Of a stretch of 64,000 nucleotides of DNA, positions 40,451 to 49,527 are shown one piece after another. The DNA is from Ignavibacteriota bacterium (GTDB lineage Bacteria > Bacteroidota > Ignavibacteria > Ignavibacteriales > Melioribacteraceae): assembly GCA_016716225.1 (NCBI GenBank), contig JADJWT010000001.1, positions 992,001-1,056,000 of the forward strand. Reading direction: 5' to 3'. Below the pieces are notes generated by a model. The model worked only from the letters and a program-made list of their open reading frames with translations, did no database searches and had not been told where the DNA came from. How positions within the stretch are numbered: the first letter of the stretch is position 1; every line of letters begins with the position of its first letter. Made by a program: the position numbers and the translations under genes.

Positions 40451-42673
40451 TTACGCAGCCGATTGAATTTTTATTGCGAAACTTATTATAAAAGTTGTCC
40501 CTTTTCCAAATTCACTTTCTACACTTATATTTCCACCAAGTAATTCAATATATTTTTTTGTGATTGCCAAACCTAAACCGCTTCCTTGAAAATCTTTTGT
40601 AAATCCTTCACTAAGTTGTTTAAATTCTTTAAAGATTAACGGAATTTGATCTTTCTTTATTCCAATTCCCGTATCTTGAACTTTTATAACAAATTTTGAA
40701 TCAATTAAGTCATTTTCTATTGATGTTAAAATTCTTATCTCACCATTTGATGTAAACTTAAATGCATTATTAATTAAGTTTTCCAAAATTACTCTAAACA
40801 TCGATTGATCCATATCCAGCATAAAACTATCTGTGTGAAGATTTACATCAAAGCCTAATTTTTTATTTGATAAAGCTCCTCTAAAACTTGTACAAGTTTC
40901 TTTAATTTCTTGAATTATATCAATTGGTTTAAGATTTATTTCAAGCATATCTGATTCTAACCTTGCTAAATCTAAAACCAAACTTAATGTTGAAAGAAGT
41001 CGGTTGCCGGTTCTGTTTATTCCTTCCGCCATTTCTTTTAAATCGGGATCTTCAATCATATTTCTCATTAAATCAGAATAACCTAAAATTCCAACTAAAG
41101 GAGTTCTAAGTTCATGACTCATATTAGCCAAAAAAACTGATTTTGAATTGCTTGCAGCTTCAGCGGTTTCTTTAGCAATTACCAAATCTTTTTCAATTTT
41201 TTTTCTTTCTTTAATTTCGCTTTCTAATTCTTGAGTTCTCTCAAAAACTAATTGTTCTAATTGACCTTGATAAATTTCAAGTTGAATTTTTTTTGATCTG
41301 AGATTTTTCTCGGTTTCTAAAAGTAATTTATTTTGCTTTTGTTTCTTTCTGTAAAAAACATAGATAATTATTGCTGTTGAAAATCCTATAAAGAAAAATC
41401 CAAACAACCCAAATGCTATTAAAGTTTTCTTTTCATTTTCTTCATTTAAAAGCAAAATTTCGTTTTCTTTTGATTCCAACTGTTGTTTGATTTCCAATTC
41501 CGCAATCATTTTTTTATTTGCAGAATTGTTTAAACTATCTTGCAGAATTTTTGCCAGCGAAAAATTTTCCAATGCTGATTTATAATTTCCGTTTATTTTA
41601 TAAAGTTCAGCAAGATACAAAAGATGTGTTTTTTCTTCATCAATCATTCCTAATTTACGGAAACCCAAAATTGAAATAAGATAATTTTCCTTTGCTTCGT
41701 TTAGAATTTCATTTAGTTTTTCTTCGCTTACTAACTTTTTGTTTACGTTAAAAATTTTAATTTTCAGTCTGCCAATATTTCCATGAAGATATGCAATTCC
41801 GTAATTATCATTAATTTCGTTCGCAATTTTAAGGGCATTTTTATAATACATTAATGCTTCGGAAAATTTATTCTGCTCAGCGCAGACCAACCCAATGTTT
41901 CCCAAAAAAACTGAATAATTATATTTATCTTCAATTTTTTTGAAAATTGCCAAAGCATTGTTGTAATATTCATTCGATAATTTATAATCTTTCAATTCAA
42001 AATATGTTAATCCTATATTCCCCAATTGCACGGCTATATTTGATTGATTATTAGTTTCCTCATAAATTTTTAACGCACTTTTAAAATATTCTAAAGCACT
42101 TTCATACTTCTTAAATGTGCTGAGTAGAATTCCAATTTTTCCTAAATTATCACCAATTCCTTCTTGAATTTTTAACTCTTGATAAATTTGCAGCGAGCTT
42201 TCAAAATTTTGCAGCGAGTTCTTAAAATCGGAAACATTATAATATGCCATTCCGATATTGTTTTTTGTCTTGGCAATTTTTTCTTTCAAATGTAAATTTT
42301 TGAAAATAGAAAGTGCATAGTTATGATTTTCAATTGATAATTTTATATCACCTTTATATCTGTAAATTTCTCCAAAAATATTGTACGCGTCACCAATTCC
42401 TTTTTCAAATCCAACTTCAGAAGAGAGTTTTTTTGCCATTTCTGCATATTTGATACTTTCACTATAGTCAGTCGGAGCCAAATACCAAGCAATTTCATTA
42501 AGAAGATTTACTTTTACTGTATCTATTGATTCTTGTGTAAGTAAAGTTTTTAAACTATCTGATTTTGTTAATGCAAATGAAGAATCAAAATTTTGCTGTC
42601 CGGCAAAGATTTGAAAATATTCCAAAAGTAAAATTATAATTGGTAAAAATATTTTTTTTTGAATTTTTATCAT
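40451..42673 (-). CDS. TPR-sensor histidine kinase
   Basis: A 740-aa membrane kinase: signal peptide (about 1-24), a periplasmic array of about seven tetratricopeptide repeats (about 70-395; recurring AxxNIG and A-hh-YY patterns such as LGNIGLTYFELKDYKLSNEYY), one transmembrane helix (about 417-441), a coiled coil, HisKA with phospho-acceptor His in LANMSHELRTPLVGILGYS (about 520), and an HATPase domain with N box NLINNAFKF, G1 VQDTGIGI and G2 GSGLGLAI. No receiver domain or response regulator is adjacent, so it is an orphan kinase. A terminator lies upstream. Confidence 0.92.
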   Translation of the reverse strand: MIKIQKKIFLPIIILLLEYFQIFAGQQNFDSSFALTKSDSLKTLLTQESIDTVKVNLLNEIAWYLAPTDYSESIKYAEMAKKLSSEVGFEKGIGDAYNIFGEIYRYKGDIKLSIENHNYALSIFKNLHLKEKIAKTKNNIGMAYYNVSDFKNSLQNFESSLQIYQELKIQEGIGDNLGKIGILLSTFKKYESALEYFKSALKIYEETNNQSNIAVQLGNIGLTYFELKDYKLSNEYYNNALAIFKKIEDKYNYSVFLGNIGLVCAEQNKFSEALMYYKNALKIANEINDNYGIAYLHGNIGRLKIKIFNVNKKLVSEEKLNEILNEAKENYLISILGFRKLGMIDEEKTHLLYLAELYKINGNYKSALENFSLAKILQDSLNNSANKKMIAELEIKQQLESKENEILLLNEENEKKTLIAFGLFGFFFIGFSTAIIIYVFYRKKQKQNKLLLETEKNLRSKKIQLEIYQGQLEQLVFERTQELESEIKERKKIEKDLVIAKETAEAASNSKSVFLANMSHELRTPLVGILGYSDLMRNMIEDPDLKEMAEGINRTGNRLLSTLSLVLDLARLESDMLEINLKPIDIIQEIKETCTSFRGALSNKKLGFDVNLHTDSFMLDMDQSMFRVILENLINNAFKFTSNGEIRILTSIENDLIDSKFVIKVQDTGIGIKKDQIPLIFKEFKQLSEGFTKDFQGSGLGLAITKKYIELLGGNISVESEFGKGTTFIISFAIKIQSAA

Positions 42674-42751
42674 TTATAAAAATTTGTAAAAATATTAATT
42701 ATTAGTACGGTTCATATAATTATCGAATAAGTTGTTAACAGTTTTAAAACA

Positions 42752-42780
42752 AAAAACCCGCAAATAAGCGGGTTTTATAA
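42752..42780 (-). terminator. Rho-independent terminator for the T9SS protein gene
   Basis: AAACCCGC (42754-42761) pairs with GCGGGTTT (42768-42775). On the minus strand the stem is followed by a T-rich run, so it ends the gene at 42799-44706. Confidence 0.85.
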
Positions 42781-42798
42781 TTTTATTTTAGCAAGTTT

Positions 42799-44706
42799 TT
42801 ATTTCATTAAAATCATTTTTTGAGTTTTACTAAAGTTATCAACTTGAAGTTTATAAAAATAAATTCCGCTTGGAAGACTATTTCCATCAAAATTTACTTC
42901 ATAATTACCCGAATTTTGTTTTTCATTTACTAAAGTCGCAATTTCTTTTCCTAAAATATCAAACACAACTATTTTTACATTAGACGTTTCACTTTTCAAG
43001 TTTGACGGAATACTATATTTTATTGCTGTAACTGGATTAAACGGATTTGGATAATTTTGTGATAAATTAATTTCTTTCGGAGCAGAAATATTTACTTCAA
43101 TTTCATCTGAATATTCGAATTTTCCATCAATATCAATTTGTTTTAATCTGTAAAAATATTTTCCGGCAATTTTTAATGATTGATCTTCATAAGTATAATA
43201 TTTTGGCGAATTGCTGTTCCCATTTCCTTCAACAAATCCAACTTTTTCCCATGTTAAATTCTTACTTCTAATTTCAGATTTCTTTTTTTCAATTTCAAAA
43301 CCATAATTATTAACTTCTGTTGCTGTTTCCCAATTTAGAAGAATTTTATTTTCCTCAACATTTGCAGAAAATGAAGTTAACTCAACCGGAAGCGGTGAAG
43401 TACTTTCAAAAATTATTGCTCTCATTTCATAATCTTTTGAAAAAGTGCTCCAATTTGTTCCGTTAAAAGAATATGATCTTCCGTGCGAATTATTGCTAAC
43501 AACCATGTGAACAGAGTTCGTTGGAACTGTATATCCTATGAAAAAATCATTTTGTAAATCATGAAGTTCAGAATAATTTCTTAGATCAATTTTAGTAAAC
43601 GGAAACGGATTATCTAAAGTTGCTTCCGGAGTTACAGAAAACGGAGTAATTAAATCGGCTCCCGGAACTCCGTTATTATTGCTCCAAACATGAAACAACA
43701 TATTTCCATTTGACAAATTTGTGTCTCGGTAATTTCTGATTAAAACCGTAACTAATCTTCCATACATATTTGTAGGAACTGTAATTTTAACCGCAACAGC
43801 TGCTGTTCCAGTAGTTGTTGCAACTGCATCAACAATTCCATCATCGTAAGCTAAATAAGTTCCAGAAATGTATTCATATTTTGGAGCTGATGTTGTATCT
43901 GTTTGATTTTGTGAAATTGCATTATCAACAGCTTTAATTTTGTAAGAAATTTTTGATCCGGGATTTTGTACCGGAATTGTAAAAGAATAATTATTTCCGC
44001 TTGAGTTTACTCCCGAAACTGAAGTTGGACCAACGCCATCAACAAAATAAAAAAGAGTTGCTGAATTTATTCCGGAAACATCTGTAATTTCTGCAATTAC
44101 ATTATTTACATCTTGCATTCCTTCATAAAATTGAGGTCCATTATGTACAATTAACGGTGGAGAATTATCAATTGTTGAACCCAAAATTTCTACATCATCA
44201 ATATAAATTCCATCGGCAACAACATATTGATCGCTATAAAATCTAAAACGTATTTTCACATTTGAATATCCGGCAAAGGTTCCAATATTAAAAATATATT
44301 TTTGCCATGTTGATGAAACTCCCGTAAATTCCGTAAGTTTTACATAACTTGTTCCGTTATCTTTCGAAATTTCGATATAAATATAATCAAACGCATTTTC
44401 CAAATTGTATTTCGACCAAAAACTAAATTCCGCACCTTGATAACTGCTTAAATCAATATTAATTGATGTTGCAGAAGTGTTTTGCATATTTGCATAATTT
44501 CCGGTGGGACTTTCGGCTAATGAATGAGAAGCTGAATTATAATTGGAAGTTGTTAATCCCCAACTTCCGGTTAAAACCCAATTTGAAGTTCCGGAGCTGA
44601 AATTATCTGTAAACACTTGAGTTTGTGCAATAATAGTGTGCGATATTATAAAAAATAAAATTGCTAAATATTTAAATTTGCTAAAATTTAAAATTGATTT
44701 TTTCAT
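42799..44706 (-). CDS. T9SS-exported surface protein with MAM-like/jelly-roll domain
   Basis: A 635-aa secreted protein: signal peptide (about 1-28), a MAM/CBM-like beta-sandwich (about 30-180; VFTDNFSSGTSNWVLTGSW, GAEFSFWSKYNLEN, VKIRFRFYSDQYVVADGIYIDDVEI in two blocks), a second beta module, a fibronectin-like module, and a C-terminal T9SS sorting domain (INLSQNYPNPFNPVTAI, then SGIYFYKLQVDNFSKTQ). The first domain resembles those in immune-inhibitor-A and other adhesins or proteases, but no peptidase site is present, so it is probably a carbohydrate- or protein-binding surface protein. Confidence 0.85.
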   Translation of the reverse strand: MKKSILNFSKFKYLAILFFIISHTIIAQTQVFTDNFSSGTSNWVLTGSWGLTTSNYNSASHSLAESPTGNYANMQNTSATSINIDLSSYQGAEFSFWSKYNLENAFDYIYIEISKDNGTSYVKLTEFTGVSSTWQKYIFNIGTFAGYSNVKIRFRFYSDQYVVADGIYIDDVEILGSTIDNSPPLIVHNGPQFYEGMQDVNNVIAEITDVSGINSATLFYFVDGVGPTSVSGVNSSGNNYSFTIPVQNPGSKISYKIKAVDNAISQNQTDTTSAPKYEYISGTYLAYDDGIVDAVATTTGTAAVAVKITVPTNMYGRLVTVLIRNYRDTNLSNGNMLFHVWSNNNGVPGADLITPFSVTPEATLDNPFPFTKIDLRNYSELHDLQNDFFIGYTVPTNSVHMVVSNNSHGRSYSFNGTNWSTFSKDYEMRAIIFESTSPLPVELTSFSANVEENKILLNWETATEVNNYGFEIEKKKSEIRSKNLTWEKVGFVEGNGNSNSPKYYTYEDQSLKIAGKYFYRLKQIDIDGKFEYSDEIEVNISAPKEINLSQNYPNPFNPVTAIKYSIPSNLKSETSNVKIVVFDILGKEIATLVNEKQNSGNYEVNFDGNSLPSGIYFYKLQVDNFSKTQKMILMK

Positions 44707-44846
44707 ATGCTTTTACTGGTTATTTGATTATTAAATTACAATAGATGTACCAGTAAAAAATGTGTGATTTTAAGAGAAATTCGAACGAATTGTTTTATTA
44801 AAATGTTATAAATTGAATTATGTGTTTCAAATCACAACAACATATT

Positions 44847-45470
44847 TTATATTTTTTGCGATAAATTTTGGAAAACAAATAACATCTCTCGGGCAATTTC
44901 ACTGCATCTTTCCAAATATTTTGATTCTTCCAATTCTGTATCATCAAACTTTTTGGGATCTTCATATCTAATTGGAAATCTCTTTTCTGCACCAAATACA
45001 ACGGGACAATTTTCATCTGCATCAGAGCACGTCATAATTGCTGCAAAATTATTTTGCGGATTGTTCGAATCTGAGTAAATTTTTGAAAAACATTTTATAG
45101 TTTCGGAATTTTCCGAATATTTTATTAAATAAGCTGGATTTTCGGTTTTATCACTGTTAATAATTTCAAAACCAATTTGTTTAAGTGTTTTTATTGCTCT
45201 TGGATTAAAAGCTGTAACTTCTGTTCCGCCGGAAAAGCAATTAATATTTTCTATTCCGTAAAAGTCAGAAGCAACTTTTGCCCAAATTTGAGCAAATTGA
45301 CTTCTTCGTGAATTATGCGTACAAATGAAAATTAAATTGCTATTTTCTTTATAATTTTGTTTTTGTAAAATATAATTTACAAAATCATTTAACAAATCTT
45401 TTCTTTGATCAGAAATTTGGTAAAATTCTTGAGTTAAAGAGTTTAAGTAATTTTCTATTTTTGAAAACAT
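44847..45470 (-). CDS. Arsenate-reductase / low-molecular-weight phosphatase family protein
   Basis: A 207-aa protein from the ATG at 45470 (AAGGA upstream; an in-frame TTG at 45488 is less likely). After about 45 residues comes the phosphatase loop FICTHNSRRSQFAQ (catalytic Cys50, CxxNSxRSQ variant), then FSGGTEVTAFNPRAIKTLKQIGFEI and MTCSDADENCPVV, giving the second and third redox cysteines of thioredoxin-dependent arsenate reductases. The N-terminal extension is unusual. It is the last gene of the arsenic operon and probably reduces arsenate to arsenite. Confidence 0.88.
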   Translation of the reverse strand: MFSKIENYLNSLTQEFYQISDQRKDLLNDFVNYILQKQNYKENSNLIFICTHNSRRSQFAQIWAKVASDFYGIENINCFSGGTEVTAFNPRAIKTLKQIGFEIINSDKTENPAYLIKYSENSETIKCFSKIYSDSNNPQNNFAAIMTCSDADENCPVVFGAEKRFPIRYEDPKKFDDTELEESKYLERCSEIAREMLFVFQNLSQKI

Positions 45471-45598
45471 ATTAAATTTCCTTTTCAAAGATTCATATAA
45501 ATTCTGTTACAAATTAATTTTTTTATTCAACATTTTTGAGATTTCTCAATCTTCTTGTAATCTTTAAATTTTGCAATCCGCTTGTTAATGGATGTAAT

Positions 45599-46393
45599 TT
45601 ATTTTTTATAACCAACAACTGTTATGCTAAAAATTCCAATTTCATTATTTCTAAATATTTTTATTTCTTCATCATTTAAATAATCAATTAAAACTTTATC
45701 CGGTAGTTCAATTACTTTTGTTTTCTTCACTTCAATATTTTCAAATCCGGTTTTTGAAATTATTCCCAAATAATCTTCTTGCTGAATTGCGCCGGCAACA
45801 CAACCCGCATACATTTCCGCAGATTTTTTTAATTTTTCCGGAAGATTTCCTTTTATCACAATATCAGAAACACAAAAATGTCCGCCGGATTTTAACACTC
45901 TAAAAATTTCAGAAAATGCTTTTTCTTTATTTGGAACTAAGTTTAAAACACAATTACTGATTACTACATTTGCGGAATTATTTTCCAAAGGAAGATTTTC
46001 AATTTCACCTAATTTGAATTCAACATTTTCAAATCCCAGTTTTGCCTTATTGGCATTAGCTTTTGCAAGCATTTCTTCAGTAAAATCAATTCCTATTAAT
46101 TTTCCTTCTTCACCGACAAGTGGTCTTGCAACGAAAATATCATTTCCGGCCCCGCAACCTAAATCAACAACAATATTACCCTTTTTAATGCCCGCAAATT
46201 CTGTTGGAACTCCGCAACCCAAACCCATATCAGCATCTTTTACATATCCATCAAGATTTGAATAATCATCTTGCATCATGCTGTAATCAATAACTTTTGA
46301 TTTTTTTCCGCCGCAGCAACATCCGGAATTTGCAACTGCAATTTCCGCATATTTATTTTTTACGGAATCTTTTATTTCTGTTTCGTTATTCAT
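45599..46393 (-). CDS. arsM: Arsenite methyltransferase ArsM
   Basis: A 264-aa class I methyltransferase: N-terminal cysteine cluster GCCCGGK (25-27), a LGCGVP cysteine (about 60), SAM motif VVDLGCGAGNDIFVA, NANKAKLGFENVEF, and conserved cysteines in VISNCVLNLVP and YAGCVAGAI that ligand arsenite. It converts arsenite to methylated arsenicals using SAM. It is downstream of the DUF486 gene by 17 bases. Confidence 0.93.
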   Translation of the reverse strand: MNNETEIKDSVKNKYAEIAVANSGCCCGGKKSKVIDYSMMQDDYSNLDGYVKDADMGLGCGVPTEFAGIKKGNIVVDLGCGAGNDIFVARPLVGEEGKLIGIDFTEEMLAKANANKAKLGFENVEFKLGEIENLPLENNSANVVISNCVLNLVPNKEKAFSEIFRVLKSGGHFCVSDIVIKGNLPEKLKKSAEMYAGCVAGAIQQEDYLGIISKTGFENIEVKKTKVIELPDKVLIDYLNDEEIKIFRNNEIGIFSITVVGYKK

Positions 46394-46410
46394 AATTTCT
46401 CCTAAAATTT

Positions 46411-46779
46411 TTATTTCTTAAAAATGAAGTAAACAGCCAAAACCAAAAATATAAATCCAATTACATGATTTGTTCTAAATGTTTCTGTTTTAAATAACAA
46501 AAGTGAAAACAATGTAAAAACCACAAGTGTAATAACTTCTTGCAGAACTTTTAATTCAACTAAACTAAATGAGCCGCCATTTCCGTTGTAACCGATTCTA
46601 TTTGCAGGAACTTGAAAACAATATTCAAAAAATGCAATTCCCCAGCTGATTATAATTACTGTAAAAAGTCCGAAATTTTTAAATCCATCCATTTCTTTAA
46701 ATTTCAAATGTCCATACCAAGCAAACGTCATGAACGTGTTTGATGCAGCAAGTAAAAGTATTGTGTAAATGGAATTCAT
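46411..46779 (-). CDS. DMT-family small membrane protein (DUF486)
   Basis: A 122-aa protein with four membrane helices. It has the DUF486 pattern: ASNTFMTFAWYGHLK, IISWGIAFFEYCFQVPANRIGY and LKVLQEVITLVVFTLFS. It is set between the arsenite pump and arsM genes. The family is annotated as a drug/metabolite transporter relative; a role in arsenical or other small-molecule efflux is inferred only from the operon. Confidence 0.85.
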   Translation of the reverse strand: MNSIYTILLLAASNTFMTFAWYGHLKFKEMDGFKNFGLFTVIIISWGIAFFEYCFQVPANRIGYNGNGGSFSLVELKVLQEVITLVVFTLFSLLLFKTETFRTNHVIGFIFLVLAVYFIFKK

Positions 46780-46801
46780 AAATTTCCTATAAACATGATA
46801 T

Positions 46802-47833
46802 TTATATAAAATATTTTTTCTTAAAATAGAGTGATAAATTTACCAAAGAAATTAGTATCGGAACTTCAACAAGCGGACCAATAACTGCAGCAAAGGCTTC
46901 ACCGGAATTTATCCCAAATACTGCAATTGCAACTGCTATGGCTAATTCAAAATTATTGCTTGCAGCTGTAAAAGAAAGTGTTACCGAAATTTTATAATTT
47001 GCTCCAATTTTTTTGCTGATGAAAAACGAAGCGAGAAACATTATTATAAAATAAATTATTAGCGGAATAGCAATTCTAATTACATCAAAAGGAAGCTGAA
47101 CAATATATTCTCCTTTGAGAGAAAACATTACAAATATTGTAAAAAGCAATGCAATCAATGTTATTGGAGAAATTTTGGGAATGAATTTTTTTTCGTACCA
47201 GTCTTTGTTTTTTATTTTTAACAAAAAATATCTTGTTAACATTCCGGCAAAAAATGGAATTCCCAAATAAATAAAAACACTTTCTGCAATTTGTCCAATT
47301 GTAATATCAACCGCAAAAGTTTGAAGACCAAACCAAGATGGCAAAATTGTTAAAAACACATAAGCATAAATTGAAAAGAACAATACTTGAAATATTGAGT
47401 TGAATGCTACAAGTCCGGCAGCATATTCTGTATCACCGTTTGCTAATTGATTCCACACAATTACCATTGCAATGCATCTTGCTAAACCAATTAAAATTAA
47501 GCCCGCCATATAATTTGGAAAATCATGCAAAAAAATTATTGCAAGCAGAAACATTAAAATTGGTCCAATCAACCAATTTTGAACAAGAGAGAGAATTAGA
47601 ACTTTTACATTTTTAAAAACATCGGGAAGTTCTTCATAATTTACTTTTGCAAGCGGCGGATACATCATTAAAATTAAGCCAATAGCAATGGGAATATTTG
47701 TTGTACCAATGCTGAATGAATCCCAAAATTTCGCAAAGTTTGGAAATAAATAACCGGAAAAAACACCTAAAAGCATTGAGAGAAAAATCCACAACGTTAA
47801 GTATCTATCTATAAATTTTAATTTTGTTTTCAT
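46802..47833 (-). CDS. acr3: Arsenite efflux pump ACR3
   Basis: A 343-aa protein with ten hydrophobic helices and ACR3 signatures: FIDRYLTLWIFLSMLLGVFSG, LILIGLARCIAMVIVWNQLANGD (containing the arsenite-binding Cys of ACR3 proteins), and LSFTAASNNFELAIAVAIAVFG. It exports arsenite using the proton gradient. A copy of the putative ArsR operator lies just before its start. Confidence 0.95.
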   Translation of the reverse strand: MKTKLKFIDRYLTLWIFLSMLLGVFSGYLFPNFAKFWDSFSIGTTNIPIAIGLILMMYPPLAKVNYEELPDVFKNVKVLILSLVQNWLIGPILMFLLAIIFLHDFPNYMAGLILIGLARCIAMVIVWNQLANGDTEYAAGLVAFNSIFQVLFFSIYAYVFLTILPSWFGLQTFAVDITIGQIAESVFIYLGIPFFAGMLTRYFLLKIKNKDWYEKKFIPKISPITLIALLFTIFVMFSLKGEYIVQLPFDVIRIAIPLIIYFIIMFLASFFISKKIGANYKISVTLSFTAASNNFELAIAVAIAVFGINSGEAFAAVIGPLVEVPILISLVNLSLYFKKKYFI

Positions 47834-47836
47834 AAT

Positions 47837-47856
47837 ATTTCGTTAGTTAGCGTAAT
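47837..47856. promoter_or_regulatory. Putative ArsR operator between arsR and acr3
   Basis: ATTTCGTTAGTTAGCGTAAT matches the site upstream of arsR at 18 of 20 positions. It lies a few bases upstream of the acr3 start and would allow a second, ArsR-controlled promoter. Confidence 0.5.
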
Positions 47857-47862
47857 GACTTA

Positions 47863-48207
47863 TTAATTACAACAAATAATATTTCTATCCAAACAAGAAA
47901 TTTGCTTTTTGTCTTCAATTATTATTATTTCATCATTAATCCAAAAATCAAGCTGAGATAAAATTGCAGAAATTCTAACATCTTCCGGTTTAAAATTAAT
48001 TTGATAATTTACCCATTTACCAGCTTTTTGTTCAATAATGAAGCCGGCTTCTTTAAGAATTTTTAAATGTTGGGAAACTGTAGAATTTGCTAATTTTAAC
48101 AATTCTCTAATTTCACAAACGCAGAGAATTTTTGTTTGAAGCGCTTTTAATATCCGCAAACGATTTACATCAGAAAGAGCTTTGAATATTTTTGTTTTGT
48201 CGTTCAT
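47863..48207 (-). CDS. arsR: ArsR/SmtB-family arsenic-responsive repressor
   Basis: A 114-aa winged-helix repressor: KALSDVNRLRILKALQ, then the metalloid-binding CVCEIRELL (Cys29, Cys31), recognition helix NSTVSQHLKILKEAGFI, and beta-wing EQKAGKWVNYQI. An additional CLDRNIICC tail holds three cysteines that may form a third site. It heads the acr3 operon on the minus strand. Confidence 0.94.
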   Translation of the reverse strand: MNDKTKIFKALSDVNRLRILKALQTKILCVCEIRELLKLANSTVSQHLKILKEAGFIIEQKAGKWVNYQINFKPEDVRISAILSQLDFWINDEIIIIEDKKQISCLDRNIICCN

Positions 48208-48211
48208 TTAC

Positions 48212-48231
48212 ATTTCGTTAGTTACCGAAAT
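48212..48231. promoter_or_regulatory. Putative ArsR operator upstream of arsR
   Basis: ATTTCG (48212-48217) and CGAAAT (48226-48231) form an inverted repeat with an 8-base spacer, immediately upstream of the arsR start, where it would cover the ribosome site. Confidence 0.55.
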
Positions 48232-48273
48232 ATAAATGATAATTATAATTTTGTCAATATTAAAAATCGCAAT

Positions 48274-48816
48274 TTATGAATGAATTGATTTTCCCAGCCA
48301 ATAACCAAAATTTAAGTTATCCTCAAATCCGTCAATTTGATAAATAACTCCCAACGTTGCGCCAATTGTTGCATTTTGAATCATAAATTCATCTTGCGAA
48401 TTAATATTCATGACAACAATTTCTTTGCAAATTTTTGCAATTTTAGAATAAGACGGTTTAGTATAATCATCAGAAAGTTTAATTAACATTTTCCAATCTT
48501 TTTCATTAATCAATAATTTTCCACTGCTAACCAGAAAATTTGAGTAATTAGATTTTAGTAAATTTTTAAGTGAGTAAAATCTCTGCTTATTCATTAGAAA
48601 AAATTCATCGTTAATTTGCAGAGCAGATTTTAGTTTAAGTAGTGAATCTAAGGTTGGATTTGCAGTTCCACTTTCAATTGTTGAAAGAATAGGTCTGGTT
48701 ATTTTAGTTAGTTTCAATAAATCTTCATGATTTAAATTTATTGATTTGCGTGCAACAAAAATAATTAGAGCAATTTCTTCTTTAATTTTCGCTAAATTTT
48801 GTTTTAATTCTTCCAT
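48274..48816 (-). CDS. XRE-family helix-turn-helix regulator
   Basis: A 180-aa protein with a Cro/C1-type HTH at about 20-75 (SINLNHEDLLKLTKITRPILSTIESGTANPTLDSLLKLKSAL) and a C-terminal domain of about 100 residues that I do not recognise (LIKLSDDYTKPSYSKIAKICKEI, then GVIYQIDGFEDNLNFGYWLGKS). It is upstream of, and on the opposite strand from, the 101-aa and membrane-protein genes, and a 20-bp palindrome touches its own start codon. Confidence 0.8.
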   Translation of the reverse strand: MEELKQNLAKIKEEIALIIFVARKSINLNHEDLLKLTKITRPILSTIESGTANPTLDSLLKLKSALQINDEFFLMNKQRFYSLKNLLKSNYSNFLVSSGKLLINEKDWKMLIKLSDDYTKPSYSKIAKICKEIVVMNINSQDEFMIQNATIGATLGVIYQIDGFEDNLNFGYWLGKSIHS

Positions 48817-48817
48817 A

Positions 48818-48837
48818 ATGTAAATTATATTTTACTA
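48818..48837. promoter_or_regulatory. Palindromic operator candidate at the XRE gene start
   Basis: ATGTAAATTATATTTTACTA is identical at 17 of 20 positions to the perfect palindrome at 49034. It directly abuts the XRE start codon (48816), suggesting autoregulation. Confidence 0.5.
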
Positions 48838-49033
48838 AATTAATGTAATATTAAAATTATATAATTATTTAGACAATTTGAAATTTTATAATGTATAATG
48901 ATTTTATTTTTAATTTACAGCATTTAGTAATATTGTATTGATAATTCAGAAAACAGTAATTTTAAGAATTTAAACAATTCTATTTCTTAAAAATAATATT
49001 AACAAATTACATTGTTTTCAAAATAATTTCGAT

Positions 49034-49053
49034 TTGTAAAATATATTTTACAA
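49034..49053. promoter_or_regulatory. Perfect 20-bp palindrome TTGTAAAATATATTTTACAA
   Basis: The sequence equals its own reverse complement. It is 160 bases upstream of the CPPPKC-tailed gene start and matches the site at the XRE gene start, so it is the best operator candidate for the XRE protein. Confidence 0.5.
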
Positions 49054-49212
49054 TAGTGCAGATAATTATCATTTAAGATAAATATTATAATCATTAGATC
49101 AAATTTAATTTTTTACAAAATTCAAAAAGGAAAATTTAAAATAAAAAAGAATGTTCTTTAAAAATTCGAAAAAAAATTGCATCTTAAATCACCAATTAAA
49201 AGTGGAGGAAAT

Positions 49213-49518
49213 ATGCAGAAATCAGTATTTGCAGAAGTTCATAATCATAAAATTGAAAACGAACAGTTTGAGAAATACAGAAAAAATAGTAGAGAAAAGG
49301 GAAAAAGATTTAAAAATCATTTTCCGATTGAAACATTTGATGTAAAGCAAGTTTTAGATTTAGTTTCTAAATCAAGTGTTGTTCGTTTGGGAATTGTGCA
49401 AGGTGTGGATGATAAAGGTCAAAAAATTTCAATGCTTGCCGCATATAATTCAAAAGGTGTAATGGTTGGAAAAGGTTTACAAACCGGCGATCCATGTCCC
49501 CCGCCAAAATGCGAATAG
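49213..49518 (+). CDS. Small protein with CPPPKC tail, unknown function
   Basis: A 101-aa protein from the ATG at 49213 with a strong GGAGG site. I do not recognise it. It has a charged helical first half (HNHKIENEQFEKYRKNSREKGKRF), the central VVRLGIVQGVDDKGQKISMLAAYNSKGVMVG of beta character, and ends in GDPCPPPKCE with two cysteines. There is no signal peptide or membrane helix. It is followed after 9 bases by a polytopic membrane protein, so they are one operon. Confidence 0.65.
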   Translation: MQKSVFAEVHNHKIENEQFEKYRKNSREKGKRFKNHFPIETFDVKQVLDLVSKSSVVRLGIVQGVDDKGQKISMLAAYNSKGVMVGKGLQTGDPCPPPKCE

Positions 49519-49527
49519 GATTTTAAA

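Larger units (their letters stand above)
48817..49212. other. 396-base divergent regulatory region
   Basis: No gene found. It is extremely A+T rich. It holds two near-copies of a 20-bp palindrome, at 48818-48837 and 49034-49053, between the divergent XRE regulator and the CPPPKC-tailed gene. The GGAGG ribosome site of the latter is at its right end. Confidence 0.55.

Noticed and set aside
49151..49345. Plus-strand open frame overlapping the CPPPKC gene
   Set aside because: Different frame from the gene with the GGAGG site; no protein-like composition.
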